Notes under the pieces: generated by a model
The model's database searches: none
What the model saw: the letters and a program-made list of their open reading frames with translations, nothing else
Told to the model about the DNA's origin: nothing
Part shown: piece by piece, positions 1-7,536 of the stretch
Numbering within the stretch: position 1 is the first letter of the stretch
Layout: each line of letters starts with the position of its first letter
Position numbers and translations under genes: made by a program
NCBI GenBank assembly: GCA_944326555.1
Contig: CALVEK010000011.1
Span: 1 to 64,000 of the forward strand
Length of the DNA: 64,000 bases
Reading direction: 5' to 3'
Origin: Candidatus Gastranaerophilales bacterium
GTDB taxonomy: Bacteria > Cyanobacteriota > Vampirovibrionia > Gastranaerophilales > Gastranaerophilaceae

Positions 1-174
1 AAAAAAGTTACTTTAGTTGGCTTCGGTACTTTTGAAGCTAGAAAAAGAGCTGCTAGAACTGGCCGCAATCCTCAAACTGGTAAAGAAATTAAAATTGCTG
101 CTAAAACAGTTCCTGCTTTTTCAGCTGGTAAAAAATTCAAAGAAGCTGTTGATTGCAAGGCTTGCAAAAAATAG
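1..174 (+). CDS. hup: HU-family DNA-binding protein, 5' truncated
   Basis: Only the last 57 residues are in the window; the start lies to the left. The HU beta-arm is clear: VGFGTF, then [17 protein letters not shown], then the [14 protein letters not shown] end. HU proteins are small dimeric nucleoid proteins that bend DNA. The family assignment is secure from the GRNPQTG arm. The tail DCKACKK is odd, because most HU proteins end shortly after the lysine-rich helix and lack cysteines. A strong terminator follows directly, so this is the last gene of its transcript. Confidence 0.95.
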   Translation, partial: KKVTLVGFGTFEARKRAARTGRNPQTGKEIKIAAKTVPAFSAGKKFKEAVDCKACKK

Positions 175-189
175 TTTTTTAACAGTTTT

Positions 190-226
190 AAAGACCGTCT
201 CTGTTTTAAGAGACGGTCTTTTTGTT
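190..226 (+). terminator. Rho-independent terminator of the HU gene
   Basis: A perfect 12-bp stem (AAAGACCGTCTC at 190-201 with GAGACGGTCTTT at 210-221) has an 8-base loop and a T-rich tail. It lies 15 bases after the HU stop codon. Confidence 0.92.
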
Positions 227-281
227 TATTTGGCAATATTTTCTCTTGAGTTGTTTTGTATTGTTGTGTGAAAGGTTTAAT

Positions 282-920
282 ATGGCAATTCAAAATTTAA
301 CAAGACAAATTCTTCCTAAAATATCTTTGAATAGTAAGGAGAATATTCGATTTATTAATGAAATGCCAGAAATGGTTCTGTCTAATGCAATTAGAAACGG
401 AAATAAAAAAATAGTTCATGTAGGAATGAATGAATCTGCTGCAGTTAGAATTTCTCAAAGAGGAGTAAACACTGTTTTTACTGATGCTCTTGCAGGTTGT
501 AACTCTGTTGGGGTTGTTGCAAAAACTGTTGACGGTAAACCTCTTATTGTTCTTTCTCATTACACTCCTTTACCTGAGTCTGTTAAAAGACAGTGCGCTG
601 CAATAGATAAGCAATTATCTGTTTATGACTCTTATATTGATAAATCAGTAAAGCCTGACGTTTTCTTTAATGTTAGAGGCTATACAGATTTAGATGGGGC
701 ATTAAAACCTCAGCCAAACAGTATTTTTGAGGCAGTAAGAAATGTATTGTCCAAGTTTTTTCCAAAAGGTGTGAATGAAACTGTTAATCCTTATCCCAAT
801 TCAAAACGTCCTGCATTCTTTTCTTCTGCTAATATTTTTCAGTTTGATTCTAAAAATTTAAACAAACTTAAGATGACTACAGTTGGTGAAAAAGAGCATT
901 TTATTGACTTAAATTATTAG
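282..920 (+). CDS. Uncharacterised protein with a possible CheD/CNF-type cysteine deamidase core
   Basis: A 212-residue cytoplasmic protein with no signal peptide or membrane segment. The start at 282 was chosen for AAAGG 8 bases upstream; the frame is open further left but without a ribosome site. I recognise no named family outright. The central segment, residues 67-98, has T67, a DALAGCN block with C73, and LSHYTPLP with H93. CheD chemoreceptor deamidases have a Thr six residues before the catalytic Cys, in a TxLGSC block, then a His followed by LP about 17 residues later. CNF-type toxin deamidases share this fold. The T-to-C spacing here is identical and the C-to-H spacing is 20. A deamidase role is inference; no chemotaxis genes are nearby. 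Its end overlaps the convergent outer-membrane factor gene by 4 bases. Confidence 0.6.
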   Translation: MAIQNLTRQILPKISLNSKENIRFINEMPEMVLSNAIRNGNKKIVHVGMNESAAVRISQRGVNTVFTDALAGCNSVGVVAKTVDGKPLIVLSHYTPLPESVKRQCAAIDKQLSVYDSYIDKSVKPDVFFNVRGYTDLDGALKPQPNSIFEAVRNVLSKFFPKGVNETVNPYPNSKRPAFFSSANIFQFDSKNLNKLKMTTVGEKEHFIDLNY

Positions 921-2311
921 ATATTTTCTATTGTGTATAAGTCTTTCCCGCCAACAGCTTTATAAAGTCCTATAGTTGATATAAGATAGTTTATTTTTGC
1001 TGCGACTTCATCTCTTTGTGTAAGCAGTTGTTGCTCTTTGTTGTAGAGTACTTCAAGGTTTGATGCAGCACCTATCTCATTTTTGTGTGCCATAAGAATA
1101 TACTTTTGATTTTCTAACTTTAGTCGTTCTTCACATTCTTTATAGTTTTTTTCATCGGTTTTTAGCTGAGCAGTACTATCATTTATCTCTTGTACACTCG
1201 TTAGAATTGTCTTTTTGTAGTTATGCATTGCTTCTTCGTATTGATATTTTCTAAGTTTAAGTATTGCCATTTTTCTTCCGCCTGAAAATAAGTCAAAAGA
1301 GGGCATTATACCTGCATTTGCAAGTTGTGAATAACTGTTGAAAAGTCTGCTCCACTGGTATGCATTAAGCCCCAGTTGACCGTATATTACAAATTTGGGC
1401 AGAAATTCTTTTCTTGCTATTCTTACATCGTAGCCTACTTTTTTTATGTAGTTCTCTGCTTGAATGTAATCTGGACGATTTTCAACAACTGTTGATGAGA
1501 TTTTTAGCGGCAAATTCTGTGGAATTTGCAGTTCTTCGCAGTTTATTCTGTCAATTTTTTTATCATTATCCGATAGATAAACTCTGAGCTGATTTGTTAA
1601 AACAGTTTGCGAGTGTTCAAGGCTGTTTTGAATTTCTTTTTGAACTGTTAGTAGTTTTTCTTCTGCCAGAACTTCGTTTATTGAACATAGCCCGTTTTCG
1701 TATTTTTTTCTGGTCTTTTGTGCTATTTCTTCTTGTGTTTTTACAATATCATCTTGTATTTGCAACAGTTTATCTGTTTTTACCAAGTTAAAATATGTAG
1801 AAGCAAAGGCGGACGTAAGGGCGATATAACTTGCTCTTTCTTCTTGTTTTATTATTTCAAGTTGTTTTTCAACACTTTTTGTTTTTATTCTGTTTTCTCC
1901 CCAGATATCTATTTCATAGCTTGCTGTAAAAGGAAACTGATATCCCCACTGTGCGTAACTTGGAATAATCAACGAACCGAATTGTTGGTTGCTTGAACGC
2001 ATAGTTCTTCCAAGATTACCGTCAAAAGAGACTTGGGGTAGTTCGTTTGCCAAGGAAATTCTGACCATTTTTTCGCCTTCTTTTACTTTTAAGGCTGCTA
2101 TTTTTAGGTCATGGTTTTTTTCATACAGTTCAGTCATGTAATCAGCAAGAATCGGATCATTATACCTGTTCCACCAAGAAACATTAAGATACTCTATTCT
2201 GTTTTGTTCTTGCTGTTTTTCTTTGTTTGATTTTGTCTGTTTTGCATCAGCAGGCGTGAAAAACATTGTTGTAATGCAAAACAATAATAATGTTGTTAAA
2301 GTTTTTCTCAT
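917..2311 (-). CDS. Outer-membrane efflux factor (TolC/OprM/NodT type)
   Basis: A 464-residue protein with a signal peptide (residues 1-23, ending in ADA) and the duplicated long-helix architecture of the outer membrane factor family. Seen features are WWNRYNDPILADYM near the N-terminus, the FTASYEIDIWGE block, and FLPKFVIYGQLG and PSFDLFSGGR in the second half, all as in OprM/NodT proteins. These form trimeric channels through the outer membrane for tripartite pumps. The signal peptide has no lipobox cysteine at its cleavage site. It is divergent from marR-emrA-emrB and shares the 24-bp palindrome with it, so it is very probably the exit duct of that EmrAB-type pump. A second outer-membrane factor lies at 9890-11185. 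Confidence 0.9.
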   Translation of the reverse strand: MRKTLTTLLLFCITTMFFTPADAKQTKSNKEKQQEQNRIEYLNVSWWNRYNDPILADYMTELYEKNHDLKIAALKVKEGEKMVRISLANELPQVSFDGNLGRTMRSSNQQFGSLIIPSYAQWGYQFPFTASYEIDIWGENRIKTKSVEKQLEIIKQEERASYIALTSAFASTYFNLVKTDKLLQIQDDIVKTQEEIAQKTRKKYENGLCSINEVLAEEKLLTVQKEIQNSLEHSQTVLTNQLRVYLSDNDKKIDRINCEELQIPQNLPLKISSTVVENRPDYIQAENYIKKVGYDVRIARKEFLPKFVIYGQLGLNAYQWSRLFNSYSQLANAGIMPSFDLFSGGRKMAILKLRKYQYEEAMHNYKKTILTSVQEINDSTAQLKTDEKNYKECEERLKLENQKYILMAHKNEIGAASNLEVLYNKEQQLLTQRDEVAAKINYLISTIGLYKAVGGKDLYTIENI

Positions 2312-2344
2312 AATTTTTCTTTTCGGCTTACAATTTTTTTTATG

Positions 2345-2368
2345 CTTGTGTTATTATAATAACACAAG
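2345..2368. promoter_or_regulatory. Perfect 24-bp palindrome, probable MarR operator over divergent promoters
   Basis: The arm CTTGTGTTATTA is followed without a gap by its exact reverse complement. Because the centre is palindromic, TATAAT reads on both strands inside the site, so a bound repressor could block a -10 element in either direction. The site sits between the outer-membrane factor gene (start 2311) and the marR gene (start near 2421). MarR dimers bind such inverted repeats. The assignment to this MarR protein is inference from position. Confidence 0.75.
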
Positions 2369-2420
2369 AAAATTTTATAATAAAAAAATTAAAAATCAAA
2401 AATTCTATTTTTTAAACACT

Positions 2421-2891
2421 ATGCAAGAGAAACAAAAAAACATTTTATTAAACAAAAGAGTTGGTGCCATGCTTGTTGCGACAGGTATTATGTCTCGTGT
2501 CATGGCTTTACAATTGTATGCAGAAAGAGGATTTGAAATTACTCCTGAACAGTACCTCGTGTTGTCAATAATTATGGATTCGGGCGGAGAGTTGTATCAG
2601 CGACAAATTTCTGAAATTACATATAAAGACAGACCTAATGTAACTAGGATAATAAATATATTGGAAAGCATGGAACTTGTTAAAAGAATCGAAGATGTTA
2701 ATAAACGAAAAATTTACAAAGTTGCTGTTACTCAAAAGGGTATTGACTTAAGAAAGAAAATACAGCCAACTATGTATGAATTAAGAGCAATTACAACCAA
2801 AGGTATTAGTGATAGAGATTTGGAATTTACTTTGGGTATACTGGAGCAGATGCAAGAAAATATGAAAGACCATGTAAAATTACACATATAA
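2421..2891 (+). CDS. MarR-family transcriptional regulator
   Basis: A 156-residue winged-helix protein. The core reads EITPEQYLVLSIIMDSGGELYQRQISEI, followed by DRPNVTRIINILESMELVKR as recognition helix and IEDVNKRKIYKVAVTQKG as the wing, typical of MarR. Family members are usually 140-160 residues, so the ATG at 2421 is preferred; the frame stays open far upstream but that part would run through the palindrome. No clear ribosome site precedes 2421, and the ATG at 2469 is an alternative. It is followed 10 bases later by emrA, so it probably heads marR-emrA-emrB and represses both its own operon and the divergent outer-membrane gene. Confidence 0.88.
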   Translation: MQEKQKNILLNKRVGAMLVATGIMSRVMALQLYAERGFEITPEQYLVLSIIMDSGGELYQRQISEITYKDRPNVTRIINILESMELVKRIEDVNKRKIYKVAVTQKGIDLRKKIQPTMYELRAITTKGISDRDLEFTLGILEQMQENMKDHVKLHI

Positions 2892-2901
2892 GGATAAAAT
2901 T

Positions 2902-4032
2902 ATGAGTCAAGACGAAATTAATAACAACAATCAAGAAGAACTTACACAAAGTGCAGAAACACAAGAAGAAGTTTCATCAGTTCAACAAATAGATGATGAT
3001 GAAAAAGATGATAGACCAAGTTACAAGAAAAAGAGGGTTATTGTTCCAACTATAACAGCAATACTTTTCTTTTTGGCCGGTTTGTATTTTATGGTTCATT
3101 CCATTCATTTTCAATCTACAGATGATGCTTTTGTTGAGGGACATATCGTCTCGATTGCACCAAGGGTGTCAGGTCCGGTTGAAAAAATGTTGATAACGGA
3201 TAACCAACCTGTCAAAAAAGGTGATTTGTTAATTGTTATTGACCCGAATGATTATGAGGCAAAGTTGGCTCAATCTAAAGCTAAACTTTCTCAGGCCAAA
3301 GCGTCCTTGAAGATTTCTGACGATGATATATCAAAATTTGAATCAGGAGTTCAAGAATCAGGTCATGATTTAGTTTCAACCAAATCAAAATTGGATTTCG
3401 CACAAAAAGATTACAAAAGATATTCTGCAATGTATAAAGAAGGAATTTCTTCCAAGCAGGATTATGATAACAGCAAAACAGGTTTGACAGTTGCTCAATC
3501 TGCTCATAAAGCAGCAATTGAAAAAGAAAAAGCTGCAAAAGCCATGTTGGAATCGGCAAAAGCGAAGAAAGAAGCTACATTGGCAGAAATAGAAAAACTA
3601 GAGGCAGAGGTTAAAACTGATGAACTTAATCTCTCTTACACAAAGATTTATGCTCCTCAAGACGGATTGATTACAAACAGAAATGTAGAACAAGGTAATT
3701 ATGTACAAGTTGCTCAGCCGATGTTTGCAATTGTTCCGGAAAAAGTTTGGGTAGTTGCTAATTTTAAAGAAACTCAACTTACATATATGCAGCCGGGGCA
3801 GCCCGTTGAAGTAAAGATTGATACTTACCCCGGTAAAAAATTTAAGGCAAAAGTAGACAGTATACAAAGAGCGACAGGTGCAAAGGCAAGTTTGTTCCCT
3901 CCTGAAAATGCTGTTGGCAGTTATGTAAAAATAGTTCAAAGGGTACCTGTAAAAATTGTGTTTACGGAAGATATTTCAAAATACAATATAGTCCCCGGTA
4001 TGTCAGTAGTTCCTGAAGTTAAGGTGAGATAG
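2902..4032 (+). CDS. emrA: EmrA-type HlyD membrane fusion protein
   Basis: A 376-residue periplasmic adaptor anchored in the inner membrane by one segment (residues about 45-67), with an acidic cytoplasmic N-terminus. It has the family order: STDDAFVEGHIVSIAPRVSG (first lipoyl half), a long coiled-coil hairpin (about 115-240), YTKIYAPQDGLITNRNVEQG (second lipoyl half), then the beta-barrel with NFKETQL and PGQPVEVKIDTYPG. These match EmrA. It bridges the MFS pump and the outer-membrane channel. AAGGA lies upstream of the ATG. The gap to emrB is only 3 bases, indicating co-transcription. Confidence 0.93.
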   Translation: MSQDEINNNNQEELTQSAETQEEVSSVQQIDDDEKDDRPSYKKKRVIVPTITAILFFLAGLYFMVHSIHFQSTDDAFVEGHIVSIAPRVSGPVEKMLITDNQPVKKGDLLIVIDPNDYEAKLAQSKAKLSQAKASLKISDDDISKFESGVQESGHDLVSTKSKLDFAQKDYKRYSAMYKEGISSKQDYDNSKTGLTVAQSAHKAAIEKEKAAKAMLESAKAKKEATLAEIEKLEAEVKTDELNLSYTKIYAPQDGLITNRNVEQGNYVQVAQPMFAIVPEKVWVVANFKETQLTYMQPGQPVEVKIDTYPGKKFKAKVDSIQRATGAKASLFPPENAVGSYVKIVQRVPVKIVFTEDISKYNIVPGMSVVPEVKVR

Positions 4033-4035
4033 AAT

Positions 4036-5616
4036 ATGTCGGCGGATATTTCTGCGGAAAAAACAACAACAGTTACAGGTAATCCTCTACCTGTCATAAA
4101 TAAAAAAGAAACACCTGTTTGGTTGGTAGCTTTTACGATTTTGTTGCCGACAGCATTTGCCATGCTTGCAACATCTGCAACAAACGTTGCTATTCCTTAT
4201 ATTGCCGGCTTTTTTGGTTCAACAGTGGATGAAGCCAACTGGGTTATTACTACATATATGATTGCAAATGCCATACTGATTCCCTTGACAGGTTGGCTAG
4301 AAAATTATATGGGAAGAGTGCTTTTTTTGAAGGTCTTTATTTCCATATTCACAATAGGTTCTCTTGTTTGTGCGATGGCTCAGAGTTTAAATATGCTCGT
4401 TCTCGGAAGACTAATTCAGGGGATTGGTGGTGGTCCAATGATGCCGATTTCACAAGCTATTTTGATTGCCAGTTTCCCTTATAACAAAAGAGGACAGGCT
4501 ATGGCCTTATTTGGCTTGGCTGTTATGGTGTTTTCAATTTTAGGACCGACATTTGGCGGGTTTATTGTCGATAATTCCGCTTGGCAATGGATTTATCTTG
4601 TTAATATACCGATTGGAATTTTTTCCGTTGTTTTTGTTCATTGCAATATTGCAGAATTAAAAGATAGAAAGAAACCGTCAAAAGTTGATTATGTCGGTTT
4701 TTGTGCTCTTGTTCTTTGGTTATTGTCTATGCAGATTGTTTTGGATAAAGGTCAACAGTACAATTGGTTTGATTGTACCTGGGTGTGCTGGCTTGCTGGT
4801 ATTTCTTTGTTCTCCTTTATATTCTTTATTGTATGGGAGCTTGAATACAAGGCTCCAATTGTTAACTTGAGGGTTTTTAAAGATAAAAACTTTTTTATAG
4901 GGACTATTTTAGGCTCGTCTGTAAACATGATTATTTACGTTACGATAGTACTCTTGCCGAGTTTTTTGCAAAGCCTTATGGGATATAATGCAGTACTGGC
5001 TGGTATGTCTTTGGCTCCTCGTGTTTTTTCATGTGTGATTATGCTGCTTTTGATAGGGCCAATGGTGGAATATTTTGATAACAGAATTTTGATTGCTTCC
5101 GGATTTTTCTTTTTGGGCCTTTCTACCATACTTTATACAAATCTGAATTTATCTATATCGTTTGATTATGTGGTTATTCCAAACATATTGATGGGTATTG
5201 GTGTAATACTTGTCTTTATACCTGTATCAGGTTTGGTGCTGGGAACTTTACCTAAGTCTGAACTTTCAAACGGTGCCGGGTTACACAGTTTGTGCAAATG
5301 TGTTATGACTGCTTTTGTTGTTTCTATGTCTTCAACTCTTGTTGCAAGATTATCTCAGGTGCATCAAACTTACCTTGTACGGAATCTTTCTAATTTTAAT
5401 TTGATATTCCAGCAAAAATTGCATGCTTTATCCGGACATTTTGTTTATCTTTCCGGAAATCTTGCTTCTCACAAGGCAGGAGGTCTTTTGTACAAACAGC
5501 TTTTAGCTCAATCAAAATTGATGGCTTATTTTGATGTGTTTGCTTTGTTTGCTTTAATTGCCTTTATTCTTATTCCTTTTGGCTTTTTGCTAAAGGTGCC
5601 TGAAAGAAATAAGTAA
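4036..5616 (+). CDS. emrB: EmrB-type MFS drug exporter (DHA2 family, 14 segments)
   Basis: A 526-residue hydrophobic protein, normal for the 14-segment DHA2 family. Characteristic pieces are NVAIPYIAGFFGSTVDEANWVITTYMIANAILIPLTGW, split here as NVAIPYIAGF and VDEANWVITTYM, then LGRLIQGIGGGPMMPISQA, the motif-C-like GPTFGGFIVD, and WQWIYLVNIPIG. EmrB uses the proton gradient to export hydrophobic toxic compounds through EmrA and an outer-membrane duct. AAGGTGAG upstream supports the start. With the adjoining marR, emrA and divergent outer-membrane gene it forms a complete tripartite pump with its own regulator. The substrate cannot be read from sequence. Confidence 0.93.
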   Translation: MSADISAEKTTTVTGNPLPVINKKETPVWLVAFTILLPTAFAMLATSATNVAIPYIAGFFGSTVDEANWVITTYMIANAILIPLTGWLENYMGRVLFLKVFISIFTIGSLVCAMAQSLNMLVLGRLIQGIGGGPMMPISQAILIASFPYNKRGQAMALFGLAVMVFSILGPTFGGFIVDNSAWQWIYLVNIPIGIFSVVFVHCNIAELKDRKKPSKVDYVGFCALVLWLLSMQIVLDKGQQYNWFDCTWVCWLAGISLFSFIFFIVWELEYKAPIVNLRVFKDKNFFIGTILGSSVNMIIYVTIVLLPSFLQSLMGYNAVLAGMSLAPRVFSCVIMLLLIGPMVEYFDNRILIASGFFFLGLSTILYTNLNLSISFDYVVIPNILMGIGVILVFIPVSGLVLGTLPKSELSNGAGLHSLCKCVMTAFVVSMSSTLVARLSQVHQTYLVRNLSNFNLIFQQKLHALSGHFVYLSGNLASHKAGGLLYKQLLAQSKLMAYFDVFALFALIAFILIPFGFLLKVPERNK

Positions 5617-5620
5617 TTAA

Positions 5621-6019
5621 CTATTTTTCATGGCTGTTAAATACTTTATATAACTTGTTGTTTAAAAAAAGTTTTGTTATTTTTTCATTAGAAAATGGAA
5701 TACCTTTTTTGTATACTTCTGTAGTCGTTGTGTAAACTTTTCTTGTTTCTGTTGAAAATGATTCGTATGTCTTAATTATTTTTGTGTCATCCGGTTTGAA
5801 AATGACCAAAACGTCTTTACCTTTATTGTAGATGTTCTCTTTAAAAGGATATTTTATAAGTACAGCTTTGGTGCTGTTTTTTAAGTTTCTTTGATAAATA
5901 TGATATTCTGTGTTCTTTTTTTGTTCTTTTAGGCTGTTTATATATTCATTTATGTTTTTTCCTGTTTTTGTAAATGAATTGAGGAAATTTCTTAATGTAG
6001 AAATAGATTGTGTTTTCAT
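5621..6019 (-). CDS. Hypothetical lysine-rich protein
   Basis: A 132-residue basic protein that I do not recognise. The N-terminus (SISTLRNFLNSFTKTGKN) looks helical; the middle has alternating beta-type stretches such as KAVLIKYPFKENIY and DVLVIFKPDDTKIIKTYES. No signal peptide, membrane segment or metal motif is visible. GGAG upstream of the ATG supports it as a gene. It is convergent with emrB, with a gap of 4 bases, and is followed by nothing on its own strand, so it is probably monocistronic. Confidence 0.6.
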   Translation of the reverse strand: MKTQSISTLRNFLNSFTKTGKNINEYINSLKEQKKNTEYHIYQRNLKNSTKAVLIKYPFKENIYNKGKDVLVIFKPDDTKIIKTYESFSTETRKVYTTTTEVYKKGIPFSNEKITKLFLNNKLYKVFNSHEK

Positions 6020-6096
6020 TTTTTCTCCATTATGTAATTTGACACCTGAAATATCTTAGTCTTTTTTTTTCTTTATTGCAATTGTCTAAGTCATCA

Positions 6097-6130
6097 TAAA
6101 AACAAAAGAATCGGTTTTGACCGATTCTTT
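6097..6130 (-). terminator. Terminator of the rubrerythrin gene
   Basis: A perfect 11-bp stem (6105-6115 with 6120-6130), loop of four bases, with the T-rich tail on the minus strand. It sits downstream of the rubrerythrin stop at 6167. Confidence 0.88.
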
Positions 6131-6166
6131 CGTCTGGGTTGCGATATTATTTTTGTTTTATAAGCA

Positions 6167-6706
6167 TTAATATTGGTTTTCAACTTTAAAGAAGTATGCT
6201 TTGGGGTGTTTGCAAACAGGGCAAACTTCCACAGATTTTTGACCTTTGTGTCTGAAACCGCAATTTGCACATTCCCATTCAACTTCTTCTTCTTTTTCAA
6301 ATACTTTATTGCTTTTTATGTTTTCTAATAGCTTTTTGTATCTGTCTTCGTGGTGTTTTTCAATTTCTGCTACTTTTTTAAACAAGAAAGCAATATCCTT
6401 AAAACCTTCTTCTTCTGCTTCTTGTGCAAATTTTGCATACATTTCTGTCCATTCGTAATTTTCCCCGTTAGCAGCATCTTCAAGATTTGTCATTGTATCT
6501 GCGATGTTTCCGCCATGGAGTAATTTGAACCATATTTTTGCGTGTTCTTTTTCATTATTTGCAGTAGCTTCAAATATTTGTGATATCTGAACATAACCTT
6601 CTTTTTTTGCTTGAGATGCATAGTATGTATATTTGTTTCTTGCTTGAGATTCTCCTGCAAATGCTTCCATCAAATTTTTTTCTGTTTTAGACCCTTTTAA
6701 TTCCAT
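6167..6706 (-). CDS. rbr: Rubrerythrin
   Basis: A 179-residue protein of usual rubrerythrin length. The N-terminal ferritin-like four-helix domain carries the diiron ligand motifs ([59 protein letters not shown]). The C-terminal rubredoxin-like domain has the two CxxC knuckles, [10 protein letters not shown] and [11 protein letters not shown]. Rubrerythrin reduces hydrogen peroxide in the cytoplasm of anaerobes, receiving electrons through rubredoxin. AAGGAG precedes the ATG. Rubredoxin and PerR lie just upstream on the same strand, separated by a hairpin, so the three form an oxidative-stress locus. Confidence 0.97.
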   Translation of the reverse strand: MELKGSKTEKNLMEAFAGESQARNKYTYYASQAKKEGYVQISQIFEATANNEKEHAKIWFKLLHGGNIADTMTNLEDAANGENYEWTEMYAKFAQEAEEEGFKDIAFLFKKVAEIEKHHEDRYKKLLENIKSNKVFEKEEEVEWECANCGFRHKGQKSVEVCPVCKHPKAYFFKVENQY

Positions 6707-6741
6707 ATAATTCTCCTTTTTAATAAAACTATAATTATAAA

Positions 6742-6780
6742 GACAATCTATCTAAAGCCATTTGCTTTTGACAGATTGTC
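6742..6780 (-). terminator. Hairpin between rubredoxin and rubrerythrin
   Basis: GACAATCT at 6742-6749 pairs with AGATTGTC at 6773-6780, and AAAGC/GCTTT pair inside it. The minus-strand tail is only weakly T-rich (TTTATAATT), so it may attenuate rather than stop read-through from perR-rubredoxin. A TATAAT on the minus strand at 6734-6739, just after it, could be the -10 of a separate rubrerythrin promoter. The sequence around that -10 also resembles a PerR box, but weakly. Confidence 0.6.
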
Positions 6781-6796
6781 TTATTTTTTGTATGGT

Positions 6797-6934
6797 TTAT
6801 TCTTCTTCAAAGTCTTCTTTGCCAACACCGCAAAGAGGACAAGTATAATCTTCTGCTAAATCCTCAAATGCAACATTGCCATTCTCTGATGGATCATATA
6901 CATAACCGCATACTGTACATACAAATTTTTTCAT
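6797..6934 (-). CDS. rub: Rubredoxin
   Basis: A 45-residue protein reading [20 protein letters not shown], then the aromatic/acidic middle, then [15 protein letters not shown]. The four iron-binding cysteines are C6 and C9 (CTVCG) and C32 and C35 (CPLCG), the standard rubredoxin arrangement; the protein is at the short end of the family. It is a one-electron carrier, here probably feeding rubrerythrin. AAGGAG upstream of the ATG overlaps the end of the perR gene, 11 bases away, so it is co-transcribed with and probably translationally linked to perR. Confidence 0.96.
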   Translation of the reverse strand: MKKFVCTVCGYVYDPSENGNVAFEDLAEDYTCPLCGVGKEDFEEE

Positions 6935-6945
6935 AATTTTTCTCC

Positions 6946-7413
6946 TTAGTTTTGTTTATTTTTTTGTTCTTGCAGGCATTTGTTACAAATACCTCTTATT
7001 TGTATATTTATATCTTTAACTTCTCCAAACTTTTCTGCATTGCCTGGGATTTTTATTTCTTCATCTTTATCAAAAAAGATATCATAAACTTCATTGCATT
7101 TAATGCATATAAAGTGGTTATGAGGCCTTTTGTCCGCGTCAAATCTTGCTCTTGGAAGTTGATTGTCAACCCTGAAAATCATATCCAAATCTTCGAGTGA
7201 TGCAAGAGTTCTGTATACGGTATCAACAGAAACATTTGGCATTTTGTGTTTGACCGCTTCGTACACTGTTTCTGCGTCAGGGTGCTCACAAGAATTCGCT
7301 ACTTGTTTATAGATTTCTATGCGCTGCGGTGTTACTCGCATACCCTTGAGCTTGCACATTGTTCTTAAGTAGTTTATTTTATCTTCTATTGCTTCTTTAT
7401 TAGAATCATTCAT
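6946..7413 (-). CDS. perR: PerR-type Fur-family peroxide sensor/repressor
   Basis: A 155-residue Fur-family protein: winged helix ([16 protein letters not shown], then [16 protein letters not shown]) and a dimerisation domain. Structural zinc cysteines are C103/C106 and C143/C146. The regulatory metal site includes H98 and H100 (PHNHF) and an aspartate in RFDAD (D92), matching Asp85 that distinguishes B. subtilis PerR from Fur. PerR loses DNA binding when peroxide oxidises a metal-bound histidine. Immediately downstream is rubredoxin and then rubrerythrin, the expected peroxide-defence targets. Its promoter carries PerR-box-like sites, suggesting autoregulation. PerR rather than Fur is inference from the Asp and the context. 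Confidence 0.9.
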   Translation of the reverse strand: MNDSNKEAIEDKINYLRTMCKLKGMRVTPQRIEIYKQVANSCEHPDAETVYEAVKHKMPNVSVDTVYRTLASLEDLDMIFRVDNQLPRARFDADKRPHNHFICIKCNEVYDIFFDKDEEIKIPGNAEKFGEVKDINIQIRGICNKCLQEQKNKQN

Positions 7414-7426
7414 AATATTTCCTTAT

Positions 7427-7441
7427 TAAGAATGGTTACTA
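7427..7441. promoter_or_regulatory. PerR-box-like site at the perR start region
   Basis: A degenerate 7-1-7 inverted repeat next to the expected transcription start. TTAAGAATGGTTAC here and GTAATCATTCTTAA at 7494-7507 are reverse complements with one mismatch, so the two sites mirror each other across the promoter. Confidence 0.5.
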
Positions 7442-7445
7442 TTTA

Positions 7446-7473
7446 AGTATAGCAAATTTTTTCTTTTATGCAA
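7446..7473 (-). promoter_or_regulatory. perR promoter
   Basis: On the minus strand TTGCAT (7468-7473), a 16-base spacer, and TATACT (7446-7451) preceded by TGC, an extended -10. It lies 33 bases upstream of the perR start. Confidence 0.75.
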
Positions 7474-7491
7474 GTGCTTTACTTAGTTTTC

Positions 7492-7506
7492 TTGTAATCA
7501 TTCTTA
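7492..7506. promoter_or_regulatory. PerR box upstream of the perR promoter
   Basis: TTGTAATCATTCTTA matches 12 of the 14 defined positions of the B. subtilis PerR consensus TTATAATNATTATAA. It lies just upstream of the -35 element. Confidence 0.65.
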
Positions 7507-7536
7507 AAAATCAATGGCTTTCAGTGTTACAATGAC

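Noticed and set aside
1718-1996. Plus-strand frame of 92 codons in the outer-membrane factor gene
   Set aside because: It is Phe/Cys-rich noise opposite a full-length gene with a signal peptide and family motifs.
6094-6300. Minus-strand frame of 68 codons overlapping the rubrerythrin end
   Set aside because: It is out of frame with the clear rubrerythrin gene and spans its terminator.
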